Part shown: piece after piece, positions 1 through 10,327 of the stretch
Layout: the number at the start of each line of letters is the position of its first letter
Numbering within the stretch: position 1 is the stretch's first letter
DNA from: Choanephora cucurbitarum
Lineage: Eukaryota > Mucoromycota > Mucoromycetes > Mucorales > Choanephoraceae
Reading direction: 5' to 3'
DNA: 64,000 nt
Assembly: GCA_025331435.1 (NCBI GenBank)
Contig: JAIWNI010000022.1
Span: 1-64,000 of the forward strand
Made by a program: the position numbers and the translations under genes
Notes under the pieces: model-generated
Seen by the model: the letters and a program-made list of their open reading frames with translations, nothing else
Databases searched by the model: none
Told to the model about the DNA's origin: nothing

Positions 1-1808
1 CGAAACATAATGTGGTTGGCAAGAGATGGTTTAAAGTAGTGATCTCAAGAGTAAGTTTTGTTCTTTTACTTTCGCCTTCTTTCTGTCTCTTTCTTTTCTT
101 TTTTGGTTGCTCGATACAAAATCGAAGCCTCAGCTAAAAGAACACCTTCTGATCAGATCTCTTCAAGCAAGAAAAGCGGACTGATGGCACTTGTTTTATT
201 GCATACAGCATCTCATCGAATATGGGGATCTTTATACCTACTGACTCAGTTCTTTCCTCTTTAATTAACTCCTCTTCAGGTGATTGCAATCATGCATAAA
301 GAATCCAGTCAATTATCTAGGACTTGGTTCTAGTGCCGAGTGACAATACACAAATTAAAGCTTCTGACGGATGTTAAAGATCCAGTGGGATGGTGCACAT
401 CTGTCTGATGTCAGGTATTTATTTGTTGCACGCAAAGCTGTCGGCTTCGGCGTCTTTGTGAACTACTATCTTTCCTTTACTTGAGATACGTAAGGGATGA
501 TGGTTATATAGATTGCTGTGGAAGCTTCTTTCACAGACTATGGATTCAATTGTAGGCATCCCTCTGGGGCTCTCTTTTTTTTTTTTTATATCACCGCTCC
601 AAAACCCTATTTGTCTTCTTTCATCTGCTTTGAGATGGCTGTATGACGAATATCTCTTCTTTCTCGTGCTAGCCATCAAGCAAACAATCTCATTGAGATA
701 GTATCTGTTCTTGAGTTTGGTCTTCACATCCAAAACGAGCGTCAGATCATTTTCATACGAAAAAAGTCAAGTTGTCAAGAGGGGCTTTCATCAGCATGAA
801 CTATGGTCTTATGATCTGCTAATCTCTGCTTCCTCTCTCCTCTTAGGCTCTTGTCATCATAGTGCCAGCTTGTCGTGAAAAAGAAAATGGGTATTTTAAC
901 TCTAGTCTTAGCCTTCTATCCTTGTTGCTTTGTTTTTTTTTTGTAAACAACACCTAACAATCCTTCTCCTCCCCTCCCCATTTTAGCTGTAACACACACA
1001 TACTAAGTTCTCTTTCTCTCACAAACACATATACATTTTTATTTTCTTGTTGTTTGCCTGAAGCAATCCCTGACCTATCTATATCTTTACTCTCTATTCT
1101 TTCCGACTTGACTTACTGTCCGAACCTCACAAGAATGCTTTGGATGTAAGACATAGCCCTCAGAACTCGTTGATTGGAAATACGAATGAGTCTTCGACGA
1201 CCATAGTCAAACAATCCATGCATATGCTGATCCAATTTCGTTCCAACCAAAGCATAGCCCAGTTCAGATGCATATACTTCTTCTTCGCTTTCGTTGTTTA
1301 TCTTGTTTCTCCACCTACCTTTCATGACTCTTCTTGTTCTATGGCTCATGCCCTCTTTATGCTTGATGGATGCGTTGTCTGTGTTTGCTCAACACATATC
1401 ACCCGATATTCATGCTTCGATTTCGACACTCGACACTCGACTTCTGTATTCAGCACAAAACGCATACCATCCGACTTGTCAACACATCCTATCCTTCCTC
1501 ATCGACACGATCCTTACTTTGACTAGTTCTGGCCCTTCACGTTTTCTCGTCCAACTCGTTCTCCTTTATCTCGAATATAGTCTCTGTTTCTGCGCTTGCT
1601 CATTATGCTAGTATCATGCTGTATATTGCCGGGAACAAGGTGTTTGTAAAGATAGAACCCCCAAAAAAAATCTTAAAAGAAGTCTATGTTACCATAACAA
1701 CAAGACAATATCCTTTCATCTTTTATTTTATCATTGATTTTTTTCTTAAGTGACAGTACTTTTTTTTACTTAGAGTAAATTTTTCCTATATTTATTTTTT
1801 TTTTTTTC
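1..1808. other. Non-coding or unassigned DNA upstream of the LINE
   Basis: No open frame here resembles a known protein; the longest (about 128 codons from 1140 on the plus strand) is compositionally ordinary and carries no motif. The stretch is pyrimidine-rich on the plus strand, with long T runs near 580, 930 and 1790. Part of it may be the 5' UTR and internal promoter of the LINE that follows, but no target-site duplication could be found to fix the LINE 5' end. Confidence 0.4.
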
Positions 1809-3224
1809 ATGGCTCTTTCCACTACTGATCCGAACCATATAAGGAAGGTGGATGGTATTTCAACAGAAGTATCATCCTCCACCCACAACCCTAATAATCA
1901 ACCTTTCACCTTTCGCACCTGGGCACAAATGGTTAAGGTCCAGAAAAGACAACCACTCTCGCTTACTGAAAATGCGGGTTCTCCTGATGAGAGTTCCTCC
2001 ATGAGTACCACGATCTTCCTCCAGGCAACCGAGGACTACTCTATCGCTATAGACGCTAAGCAGTTTGAAGGAATAAACTTTAGTTCTCGAAGTTTGAATC
2101 TTGTTTTGCGCGATCAATTCCCCAAGGGTGTTGGTCTGAGAGATCGTCGTGTGGGTCGCACCCAACGATATATTGAAATTGGTTTTGAAACAGCTGCAGA
2201 TCGCCTAGAAGCCCTCTCCACCCCTTTTAAATTACAGGACGATCTTATTAAGATGTCAGCCACCATGGATGGCAATGCACGAGTTGTTCGGATCGGCATC
2301 TCTAATATTCCTTTTGGTACTGCAGCTACGTTGCAGCCTCGTTTACTTGAGATTTTCCACCAATTTGGCGAAATTTTGGAAATTGGTCTTAAACATACGG
2401 CAGAGGGAGAATGGTTTAATGGCAGAGGATACGTTACTTTGAATCGAGACGTTACTAAGAGTTATAAGGATCTAACTCCCCAAGTTCAATCATGGAAGAA
2501 GGATCATAATCTACATCTGGTGTGGAGTGACATGAAGCCTATTTGTACCTTCTGTCATGTCGACGACCATATTCGCATTAATTGTCCTGCATTAAAGCCT
2601 AGACGTAAGGCATGCTTCATTTGCGATAAGACAGACCACCTCCGTGCTGCTTGTCCTTTGGCACCTTGGAATGCCAATCGCAAACGAGCTAGACCCGTCG
2701 CTTCTACCACCAGTACCCCCATTCGGAAGGAAATTGATGAGTCCCTTCCCAAAACTCAACCTCGTGTAGATATGGCTGCATCCATTGTGGCTTCTGCTGA
2801 TGATACAATGGACCATGAGACTATATACGATGAAAATGTTATAATTTCCCAAGAGATTTTGGAGACCCAAGAGGATATGGCTGAAGAAACTCCCCTTTCT
2901 TCAGACGAGAGCAACCATGACATACCGGATAGTCTTTTGAATGATATCGATATGTGCGATGAGCAGATGGCAGTGTTGGACGAGGAACTACCTGAAGGTG
3001 CCCCTTCCACTCCTCTGTCCCCTCCGTCTCAGTCATCTAATACGGACACAGACAGACGCACCAAGCGCCCTGCCTCTCTTAGTCCCAGTGTGAGGAACTC
3101 GATCTCTAAGCTCCGTCACCAGGAACGCCAGCGCCATTCCACCTCTTCATCTCAGGAGCTCACTACACGCTCCGGCAGAGTTTCCAAGCCTAGCGGATCT
3201 CTGCAAGACTATCTGCGTATCTAA
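1809..3224 (+). CDS. LINE ORF1, gag-like RNA-binding protein
   Basis: This 471-residue protein is expected to coat the LINE RNA and act as a nucleic-acid chaperone in the retrotransposition RNP. Two tandem CX2CX4HX4C zinc knuckles are visible near residues 241-255 and 263-277 (key Cys and His of ICTFC...HIRINC and CFICD...HLRAAC). A possible RRM-like segment precedes them (residues 155-235). The C-terminal 180 residues are acidic, then Ser/Pro/Arg-rich and look disordered. The stop codon overlaps the ORF2 start in the pentamer TAATG. The first ATG after a long T run was taken as the start; no upstream in-frame ATG is compelling. Confidence 0.88.
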   Translation: MALSTTDPNHIRKVDGISTEVSSSTHNPNNQPFTFRTWAQMVKVQKRQPLSLTENAGSPDESSSMSTTIFLQATEDYSIAIDAKQFEGINFSSRSLNLVLRDQFPKGVGLRDRRVGRTQRYIEIGFETAADRLEALSTPFKLQDDLIKMSATMDGNARVVRIGISNIPFGTAATLQPRLLEIFHQFGEILEIGLKHTAEGEWFNGRGYVTLNRDVTKSYKDLTPQVQSWKKDHNLHLVWSDMKPICTFCHVDDHIRINCPALKPRRKACFICDKTDHLRAACPLAPWNANRKRARPVASTTSTPIRKEIDESLPKTQPRVDMAASIVASADDTMDHETIYDENVIISQEILETQEDMAEETPLSSDESNHDIPDSLLNDIDMCDEQMAVLDEELPEGAPSTPLSPPSQSSNTDTDRRTKRPASLSPSVRNSISKLRHQERQRHSTSSSQELTTRSGRVSKPSGSLQDYLRI

Positions 3225-6200
3225 TGAGTGAGTCTGTTAACAGTCTCATTCGCTTGCGTATCGGTTCGGTAAACTGCCGCACCGTATACAAACAATCCCA
3301 ATTACAAACTTCTGATGATTTTATCCGCTATTTACGATCCTTGAATAACAGTCTCCTCCTTTTACAAGAAACTAATATCCCTTCCCATTCCTTTGCTGAC
3401 ACTGAATCTATTCTCAATATGAAATTTCAATCCCACCAAGCCATATGGTCTTATCATTGTGGTATTGTTAATCTTAATCCAAGCCTTGACCTCTCCTTAT
3501 TACACACCTCCAATGATGGTCGCTTTATTTTGGCAAAATTAACCCTTCCTTCTCATGAGGAATTTTCTACTTTATATGTTTTAAATCTTTATGCTCCTGC
3601 ACAAAACTCCTCCCAAGAACGCACCAATTTCTTTAATTCTTTGATTGCCTTCCTGCTCGCTACAGAGGGCATCTCTGATATACTACCTCATATGTTGATT
3701 GGTGGCGATTTCAATTTCAGTTTTGACTTTGCCTTGGAACATCATACACACCGATCTTTTTTTCCACATAATCTTGTAGAGTTCGTTGGTTCCCACTTTC
3801 TGGACTGTCTGAATGATCCTAGTAACACCTCTCGTCCCTTTGTACCTACCTTTCAAGGACCTGACGGTACAGGCTCTTGTATTGACTACTTTCTTGCTGG
3901 ACATCGCCTTCATCCTCTTTGTAATGACGGTAATACTCATTACCTTAATCGCCGATGGACTGACCATGCACTGCTTCAAATCACATTGTCTTATGGATTG
4001 AGTAGCTTGGGCAAGGGCCTGTGGCGGGGTAACCCCTTGTTGGTAAAGCAGCCTGATTTCGTGGACAAGTTGAATATCTGCATTGAGCGATATGTTGCAA
4101 CGAAGCTCCTCCCTTCTTCTGAATCCCCTCAAATACAATGGGATAGGTTGAAGAAAGCAGTTAGGAAAATGATACAAACATATAGTCGCCATCGCACGTC
4201 ATGGCGCACTCATCGCCTCAAACAGCTTCAAAGCCAACGCAACTCCTATTACCGTCAATACCGTTCAGATCCTCTCCTTCTGGATATACTGGTGTCTCCC
4301 CTTCAAACGGAGATCTCGAACCTCCAGGCTGAAGTCTCCCAGACCCATAGGCTTCGTGCTGGGAAACGTTGGCTGGAGAACCATGAACATTCAGCTGGCT
4401 ACCTACAGCGTACCATTACTGCTCGCGCCCGAAAGCGCAACATTGGCCCTCTTACACACCCTGTAACCGGTCTTCATTGCACTGATACCGCTAGTAAACT
4501 GGATGCAGTTACCTCGTTCTATAGTCATCTATACACTGCTGAACCTACCTCTTCTGAGGCCACCAATGACATTCTGTCCCACATCACTAAATCGCTTGAT
4601 TCGGACGAAGCAAAGACAGTAGTGCTCCCATTCAGCCTTGCGGACATTCAGCTTGGTGCTTCTCGCTCTCCTCGATGTAGCAGCCCTGGAAAGGATGGTC
4701 TCCCGTATGAAATCCTGCAACTGCTTTTCAAACATCCCGCTTGTAAAGATCTCGTCGTTCGAGTCTTCAACGATGCTATCTCTTTGGGTGTTTTCCCCCA
4801 ATCATGGACTGAAACCTGCATTGTTCTTCTTCCGAAAAAAGGCGACCTCTCGGATCTATCCAATTGGCGGCCTATCTCATTAATAAACACTGACTGTAAA
4901 GTGTTTACTCGCCTCCTTAACTCCAGAGTTATGCAGGTATCTCTTCGACTCATTAATCGCTGTCAAGCTGGGTTTATGCATCATCGGTTTATTGGCGATC
5001 ATGGCCTGACTTGTCGATTAGTGATGCACGACGCCACCCTTAGCCAATCTTCTTCAGTTGGGATTATGTTGGACCAAAACAAGGCCTACGATCGTATTCA
5101 CCCTTCTTATCTCCTCGGGGTGCTTCGCAAATTCGGCTTTGACGACAGCTTTGTCCGTATCATTCGTAACCTCTTTTTCGGTACAAACATCTCGATCCTT
5201 ATGAATGGCTTCCTCTCTAGCCCGATTGCCCAAGGAAGAGGTCTACGCCAAGGGGACACTATTTCCCCAATTTTGTTCAACTTTGCGCTGGAACCTTTCT
5301 TGTTGTCGGTCCTTTACCATGATCATATTGGTGGCTATACCTTAGCTAGTAAACCTCGTTCGGCATCTTTGTGCTTACCTCCGCCGCCTCCTGTCAAACT
5401 GCTTGCCTACGCCGATGATGTACTTGTTTTCATCAATGATACAGCTGAACTCGATCACCTACAGACCTGCCTTACTCGGTACGGTCAGGCTTCAAACTCT
5501 TTGGTCAATTACCATAAATCCGTCGTCTTTCCTCTATCCCGAATCCCAGTGCCCAACCTTCCTATCCGATCATCGGTTCAAGAGAAGGGGCTTCGTTGGT
5601 ATGATCATCGCTCCCCTGGTTTTCTTAGATACCTTGGCTACCCGATCTGGCTTGCGCCTCATCAGCAAACTTCCTACGTCGAAGGTATGATTCGCACCAT
5701 TAAAGCCTCCATTGCGATACACTCAGGTCGACAACTTTCTGTGTATGCGAGAGCATTGATAGCCAATTCCCTGATCCTGTCTAAACTCTGGCATGTCCTC
5801 AGGCTGACTCCTTTACCTGCTAACGTCTTAAATAAGATCAATTCGCTGACTTACCAGTTTGTTTCACACGGCTTCTTTCCCAAAATCCGTCGCTCCATTT
5901 TGCATCTTCCAAAGGCTAGCGGAGGCCTGGGCCTCTTGGACATTAGAGCTCAGCGTCTATCTCTCCAGCTTCGCTGTCTCTCCCCATTTTTACCAACTGC
6001 TTCCTCAGTTCCAATGGCACCTTTTCTCTATCGTATGATGTGTTGGCTACTCCAAACCCTCTCCAATTCTCCTTCTGCTATGATTCCAATTCTCTTTTCC
6101 AGCTCCCGAAGTTCAGCTCTGACTGACACTGATAGCCCTTTCGCTGCAATTTTAGAGGCTGTCGATGTAATTCCTAAGAGCCCCTCTCATGAAGTCTTTC

Positions 6201-7099
6201 CAAACTTACCTACTTGCCTCGCTCTCCCATTAAAGGATATTTGTGCTATTCCCGAGGCTTCATCCTTTGTCTTCAGTAGAACAATGCGTTCCTTTCGAGT
6301 GACTGACATCTTCATCACTGATTTGGCTACTAACCGCCTCCGATTCCGTTCCAGTCCTGAATGTCAATTCCCTCGTTTGCTGTCTCGTTTCAAGAAGGCA
6401 GTCGCTCAGGCAGACCTCATTTTACCTCCTTTCATTGCAGTGCGCATGCTTCATTCAATTTCAGTCACCACTCACAAGTCCTTGGATTTCTCTCCGTTTT
6501 CAGCTCTTCTTTCCTATCAAGCTGTTCCTCTCTCATGCTTAAATAAACGGGCTCTCAAGCAATTGTTCAAAGATGCGGTGGCATTACCAGTTCCCTCGTC
6601 ACTACCCGCCATTCCGCCTTCTCGTTGGAGACTCTTCCTTTCTACCCCTATGGACGGTGCTACCCGTACCCTTTGGTATCGTCTAATTCACGATAAGATC
6701 TCAAGCAAGAACTCCCTCTACCGCCTTCTCCCTGACGTCATTGGGGATGATCGTTGCCATTACTGTTACAACACTGAGACTCCGTGCCATATGCTTTTCA
6801 CATGCGGTATTAAAAGCCATGTCTGGTACCGTGCGTTTTCACGCTACATTGGCAGCCCGAACAGGGTCCTCCTATCTGTGCTTTTTGAAAACTTCCGCCT
6901 TCTTTCCTTTCCACTGTATCCTATCAGCGACTACTCCATCAAACTCCATATATACCAATTGATGGGTGTATTTGTCTTCAGTATCTGGTCAGCTCACTGG
7001 CGTGAACACTTCTCTGCGATCCCTTTCCTCTCTGATCGTGTTTTTTGTAACATTCTAAAGAAAGTACACTCTCTGAATCAAATAACTAGCCTAGATTAG
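3224..7099 (+). CDS. LINE ORF2, APE endonuclease plus reverse transcriptase
   Basis: The 1291-residue protein nicks target DNA and primes reverse transcription there. The N-terminal 240 residues form an exonuclease-endonuclease-phosphatase domain with QETN near residue 49, GDFNF near 166 and the terminal TDHALL motif near 246. The RT domain spans about residues 500-800: LPKKGD...NWRPISL (about 537-556), a GLRQGD box (about 680) and the catalytic YADD (about 728). A C-terminal zinc motif, CHYC followed by HMLFTC, lies near residue 1178, as in L1/Tad-like elements. No RNase H domain was seen. The start ATG shares its A with the ORF1 stop, suggesting termination-reinitiation. No internal stop or frameshift is present. 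Confidence 0.92.
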   Translation: MSESVNSLIRLRIGSVNCRTVYKQSQLQTSDDFIRYLRSLNNSLLLLQETNIPSHSFADTESILNMKFQSHQAIWSYHCGIVNLNPSLDLSLLHTSNDGRFILAKLTLPSHEEFSTLYVLNLYAPAQNSSQERTNFFNSLIAFLLATEGISDILPHMLIGGDFNFSFDFALEHHTHRSFFPHNLVEFVGSHFLDCLNDPSNTSRPFVPTFQGPDGTGSCIDYFLAGHRLHPLCNDGNTHYLNRRWTDHALLQITLSYGLSSLGKGLWRGNPLLVKQPDFVDKLNICIERYVATKLLPSSESPQIQWDRLKKAVRKMIQTYSRHRTSWRTHRLKQLQSQRNSYYRQYRSDPLLLDILVSPLQTEISNLQAEVSQTHRLRAGKRWLENHEHSAGYLQRTITARARKRNIGPLTHPVTGLHCTDTASKLDAVTSFYSHLYTAEPTSSEATNDILSHITKSLDSDEAKTVVLPFSLADIQLGASRSPRCSSPGKDGLPYEILQLLFKHPACKDLVVRVFNDAISLGVFPQSWTETCIVLLPKKGDLSDLSNWRPISLINTDCKVFTRLLNSRVMQVSLRLINRCQAGFMHHRFIGDHGLTCRLVMHDATLSQSSSVGIMLDQNKAYDRIHPSYLLGVLRKFGFDDSFVRIIRNLFFGTNISILMNGFLSSPIAQGRGLRQGDTISPILFNFALEPFLLSVLYHDHIGGYTLASKPRSASLCLPPPPPVKLLAYADDVLVFINDTAELDHLQTCLTRYGQASNSLVNYHKSVVFPLSRIPVPNLPIRSSVQEKGLRWYDHRSPGFLRYLGYPIWLAPHQQTSYVEGMIRTIKASIAIHSGRQLSVYARALIANSLILSKLWHVLRLTPLPANVLNKINSLTYQFVSHGFFPKIRRSILHLPKASGGLGLLDIRAQRLSLQLRCLSPFLPTASSVPMAPFLYRMMCWLLQTLSNSPSAMIPILFSSSRSSALTDTDSPFAAILEAVDVIPKSPSHEVFPNLPTCLALPLKDICAIPEASSFVFSRTMRSFRVTDIFITDLATNRLRFRSSPECQFPRLLSRFKKAVAQADLILPPFIAVRMLHSISVTTHKSLDFSPFSALLSYQAVPLSCLNKRALKQLFKDAVALPVPSSLPAIPPSRWRLFLSTPMDGATRTLWYRLIHDKISSKNSLYRLLPDVIGDDRCHYCYNTETPCHMLFTCGIKSHVWYRAFSRYIGSPNRVLLSVLFENFRLLSFPLYPISDYSIKLHIYQLMGVFVFSIWSAHWREHFSAIPFLSDRVFCNILKKVHSLNQITSLD

Positions 7100-7194
7100 A
7101 ATAATTTCCTGCTTTTTAAGACCCAGTCACTGCATAGCACACTGGCTTCTTTTATTTTGATGAGATTAAATTAATAAATTTTTCATTCATCCAT

Positions 7195-7211
7195 AAAAAA
7201 AAAAAAAAAAA
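7195..7211 (+). repeat. Poly(A) tail of the LINE
   Basis: Seventeen consecutive A residues end the LINE 3' UTR. The DIRS left terminus begins within about 5 bp, so the second element inserted in or beside this tail. Confidence 0.85.
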
Positions 7212-7265
7212 TATTTATTGCTTGTCGTACCTAAAGCAATCCTTGTTGACTCGACTCCAACTTCC

Positions 7266-7353
7266 AATGTGGTACATGCTCTCTGAGCCACGCTTTATTT
7301 TCCTTTAAATATAATAAAAAAAATAATAAATACCCTTTTCCCTTATATCTTTC
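7266..7353. repeat. Left inverted repeat of the DIRS element
   Basis: 88 bp whose reverse complement equals 11511-11598 as far as can be read by eye. The outer tail 7216-7265 is not shared with the right end but is copied in reverse in the internal complementary region. Confidence 0.93.
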
Positions 7354-7376
7354 TAAGCCGCGCACCGTGGAGAACT

Positions 7377-8264
7377 ATGACTGATAACACTCCAAATGAT
7401 ACATCTCCCCAAGAACAACCAATCATGTTCACAAAAGAACAGGCCTTCGAGCTCTTCAAAGAATGGCAGCAACAGTCCCGCCAAGACCGCGAAACAGCAT
7501 CTAATGCACGAGATTTACCCCTTGACATCCAAACAATCCTGGACGAAACCCCCACTCCAGAGCTTAATCAGAATATACAGCAATACAAACGACAAATTCA
7601 ACACTACTACCATGAAGAATGGACCCGGGGAGAAACTACCAACAAAGAGTTTATCCAACGACTTAAACATCACCCAATGGATGCCTATCAAATGGTCACC
7701 AATACATACAAGCATGCGGACCACTGCCGCCTTACAGCCAGAGCAGCAACAGAATTATATGAACAACAACTTCTCCTGTTCAACAACCAGACTTCGCTCA
7801 ACCATGACGAAGTACAAGCACTTTTGGGGACGGTCATTGAAGGTGCCAAACGTCTGGCTATCCTATCATGGATCGCAGCAAAAAATTATGATGAAGATGC
7901 CAGAGACATTACATACAAAGCAATTAGACCACCTCCAGGTCTCCAGATACAAGGGCGCCGCAGTGATGCTTCAGGTAAGAAAGAAGCCTTTGACCAAGAT
8001 TTCATGGAACAGTACAACGAGAGACGATTCCAGCAAAGCCTCTTGCGAGCAGCAGCCCACCCACAAACCTCCTCCAGAGGTAGATACAACAATCACAGAG
8101 GAGGAAATGGACATCAGCATTTTGGAGGACGGGGCCGAGGTGGGGCCCCAAGATTCTTCGACAACCACAACAAACCAACCTTCAGCCATTCCCCAAAGTA
8201 TCACCAACACAACAACAACAGCAACAACCACAACAACAACAACAACAACAACACACCCCAATAA
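7377..8264 (+). CDS. DIRS gag-like protein
   Basis: The 295-residue product occupies the first-ORF (gag) position of DIRS elements and is presumed to package the RNA. The N-terminal two thirds is polar and helical in character, with no enzymatic motif. The C-terminal third is arginine/glycine-rich (GRGRYNN, GGRGRGG near residues 240-265), then a histidine/asparagine/glutamine run encoded by a (CAA)n-like tract at about 8213-8262. RG-rich tails commonly bind RNA; the role here is inference. The start has A at -3. A second ATG only 19 nt downstream (7396) opens the long overlapping frame that ends in the recombinase. Confidence 0.8.
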   Translation: MTDNTPNDTSPQEQPIMFTKEQAFELFKEWQQQSRQDRETASNARDLPLDIQTILDETPTPELNQNIQQYKRQIQHYYHEEWTRGETTNKEFIQRLKHHPMDAYQMVTNTYKHADHCRLTARAATELYEQQLLLFNNQTSLNHDEVQALLGTVIEGAKRLAILSWIAAKNYDEDARDITYKAIRPPPGLQIQGRRSDASGKKEAFDQDFMEQYNERRFQQSLLRAAAHPQTSSRGRYNNHRGGNGHQHFGGRGRGGAPRFFDNHNKPTFSHSPKYHQHNNNSNNHNNNNNNNTPQ

Positions 8265-8311
8265 CGCAACTAAGTGTAACTTCCAACCTTCTACCAGTTC
8301 CACCAAATACA

Positions 8312-10327
8312 TTGCAGTACCACCTCCCACTACCATCTACAACATTACCAACACAACCGATACAACCGACACAACCGATACAACCGACAGCACCTTTTCA
8401 ACAACTTCAACATTCATCTCATCATTACACAGTAACCCAGGATGGAATCCTTCCTGGGGGCAGACTCCAACACTTTCAACACAATTGGACACAAATCACC
8501 TCCCACCAATGGCCGATTTCAGTAGTTTCACAAGGTTTTCAAATTCAATGGGCTCACAAGCCGATGCCTTGGAAACCCTCACACATGTCTTTAAACGCAA
8601 TCGAAACGGAAGCTGTTTCAGCAGCGGTAGAGAAGTTCCTTACAGCAGGAATTATCGAAACCTCTCCTTCCCAAAGCAAAAACTTTCTATCAAATTTTTT
8701 CACAATAAAAGAACCCAACAAACGACGACCCATTTTGGACTGTCAAAAGTTGAACAAATTTGTGCAATGCAACCATTTCAAAATGGAAGGAATTCCCGCT
8801 TTAAGAGACATATTAGAAAAAGACGACCTCATGTGCAAGATCGATCTAAAAGACGCATATGTCGTTGTACCAATTCACCAACAATCTCGTCAATTCCTCA
8901 CTTTTCAACATCAAGGGACGGTGTATCAATACAAAACTCTCGCATTCGGTCTCAGCGTTGCTCCGAGAGTGTTCAGCAAGTTAATGCGCTTTGCTCTGGA
9001 ACCCCTACGAAAGCAAGGAGTTCGTCTGGTATATTATTTAGACGACATTTGTCTTCTAGAAAAACATCCAAAAAGACTAATGGAGCTAACAACTCGAGTG
9101 ATATCGCATTTAGAGCGACTAGGTTTCCTAATCAACAGGGAAAAAAGTGTCTTTACACCGTCAAGAATCCAAGACTTTTTAGGTTTTCAATTCAACTCAA
9201 AAAAAATGATCATCACCGTTCCGCAAACCAAAATGCAAAAGATCATCCAACGAGTCAAAAAGAGCCTCGAACTGACTTCAACACAGAGCTGTCGATGGTT
9301 CGCAGGACTCCTAGGGAAGATGACTTCGGTGATACCAGCAATAGGGGAAGCCCTATTACACATTCGATACCTTCAAAGAGATCTGGCACACAACTTACGT
9401 CAACACAAGAACTGGGACGGACCCTATCTTATCAGCGAACAAGCAAAGGAGGAACTGAGATGGTGGAAGCAGTTTGCATCACAAAAGAATGGCCTTCCGA
9501 TTCAAACACTGCCGATTGCGAAACCCAGCATCACCATTTACACAGACTCATCAGACACGGGATGGGGAATATCGTCCAAAGACATGAAGACATTCGGATT
9601 TTGGACAGAGGAAGAGCAGGTAACCTCTATAAACGTGCGAGAACTAAAAGCAATATTTTTCGCTTTGAAGCTGCATGCCAAAAAATACCACGGACAGACA
9701 ATCGAAGTATTTTCGGACAACAAAACAGCATTGAAGTATACCACAAAATCAGGGGGAACTACCTCGATTTTGCTGCAAGAGCTTGCCGTACAGATACAAG
9801 ATCTCTGCAACAAGTACAATCTCCAAGTGACCTACCATCATATTCCAGGTGTGGAGAACATAGCAGCGGATCAACTAAGCCGAATGCCGAAGAAGCCGTT
9901 ATACGAAGCAGCAATCCCCTGGAAAACCTTCCAGTCGATACAGCACAGATTCGGACCTCTGACAATGGATGCCTTTGCATCACGCCAGAATACAAAACTC
10001 CCACACTTCTGGAGTCTACGACCGGACCCGGAGGCGCAAGCGACGGACGCACTCCATCAACAGTGGCCACACAGGGGTCTTTACCTGTTCCCACCGTGGA
10101 AGTTGATCCCGAAGGTCCTACAGAAGATGAAACGAGAGAAGTTACAGTCAGCAGTACTGATCTCTCCATACTGGCCAACACAACACTGGTTCCCCATGTT
10201 ACTACAGATGAATCAATTATCACCCCCCTTCCCATTTCAAATGGACAAGTGGAAAATGGTCGCATGGAAACTATCCGGGAAAAGCGTAAGGAACAAGGTA
10301 TCAATGAGACATCAGCACGATTTTTAG
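8312..10327 (+). CDS. DIRS reverse transcriptase / RNase H / methyltransferase-like protein
   Basis: The 671-residue protein copies the element RNA. After a proline/threonine/glutamine-rich leader made of short repeats (near 8355-8395), the RT domain covers about residues 110-310, with KIDLKDAY and the catalytic YLDD (about residue 242). RNase H follows: TDSS near residue 413, ELKAIFF near 444, SDNKTA near 467, and the terminal ADQLSR. The C-terminal segment (about residues 535-640; FPPW and SPYW patches) matches the position of the methyltransferase-like domain known in DIRS elements; its activity is not shown. The 3' end overlaps the recombinase domain frame by 64 nt. Confidence 0.92.
   Translation: MQYHLPLPSTTLPTQPIQPTQPIQPTAPFQQLQHSSHHYTVTQDGILPGGRLQHFQHNWTQITSHQWPISVVSQGFQIQWAHKPMPWKPSHMSLNAIETEAVSAAVEKFLTAGIIETSPSQSKNFLSNFFTIKEPNKRRPILDCQKLNKFVQCNHFKMEGIPALRDILEKDDLMCKIDLKDAYVVVPIHQQSRQFLTFQHQGTVYQYKTLAFGLSVAPRVFSKLMRFALEPLRKQGVRLVYYLDDICLLEKHPKRLMELTTRVISHLERLGFLINREKSVFTPSRIQDFLGFQFNSKKMIITVPQTKMQKIIQRVKKSLELTSTQSCRWFAGLLGKMTSVIPAIGEALLHIRYLQRDLAHNLRQHKNWDGPYLISEQAKEELRWWKQFASQKNGLPIQTLPIAKPSITIYTDSSDTGWGISSKDMKTFGFWTEEEQVTSINVRELKAIFFALKLHAKKYHGQTIEVFSDNKTALKYTTKSGGTTSILLQELAVQIQDLCNKYNLQVTYHHIPGVENIAADQLSRMPKKPLYEAAIPWKTFQSIQHRFGPLTMDAFASRQNTKLPHFWSLRPDPEAQATDALHQQWPHRGLYLFPPWKLIPKVLQKMKREKLQSAVLISPYWPTQHWFPMLLQMNQLSPPFPFQMDKWKMVAWKLSGKSVRNKVSMRHQHDF

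Larger units (their letters stand above)
1809..7211 (+). mobile_element. Two-ORF non-LTR retrotransposon (LINE), apparently intact
   Basis: A gag-like ORF1 with zinc knuckles is followed by an endonuclease/reverse-transcriptase ORF2 and, 95 bp after its stop, an A17 tail (7195-7211). Both frames are open from end to end, so the copy could be active. The order APE endonuclease, RT, C-terminal CCHC motif is that of the L1/Tad-like branch of LINEs. The 5' limit is not determined; the coordinate given is the ORF1 start. The tail runs straight into the left end of the DIRS element. Confidence 0.9.

Noticed and set aside
1140..1526. 128-codon open frame in the left intergenic region
   Set aside because: No motif, overlapping frames of similar length on both strands, and composition like the surrounding non-coding DNA.
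3683..4192. 169-codon minus-strand frame in LINE ORF2
   Set aside because: Antisense shadow of the endonuclease domain.
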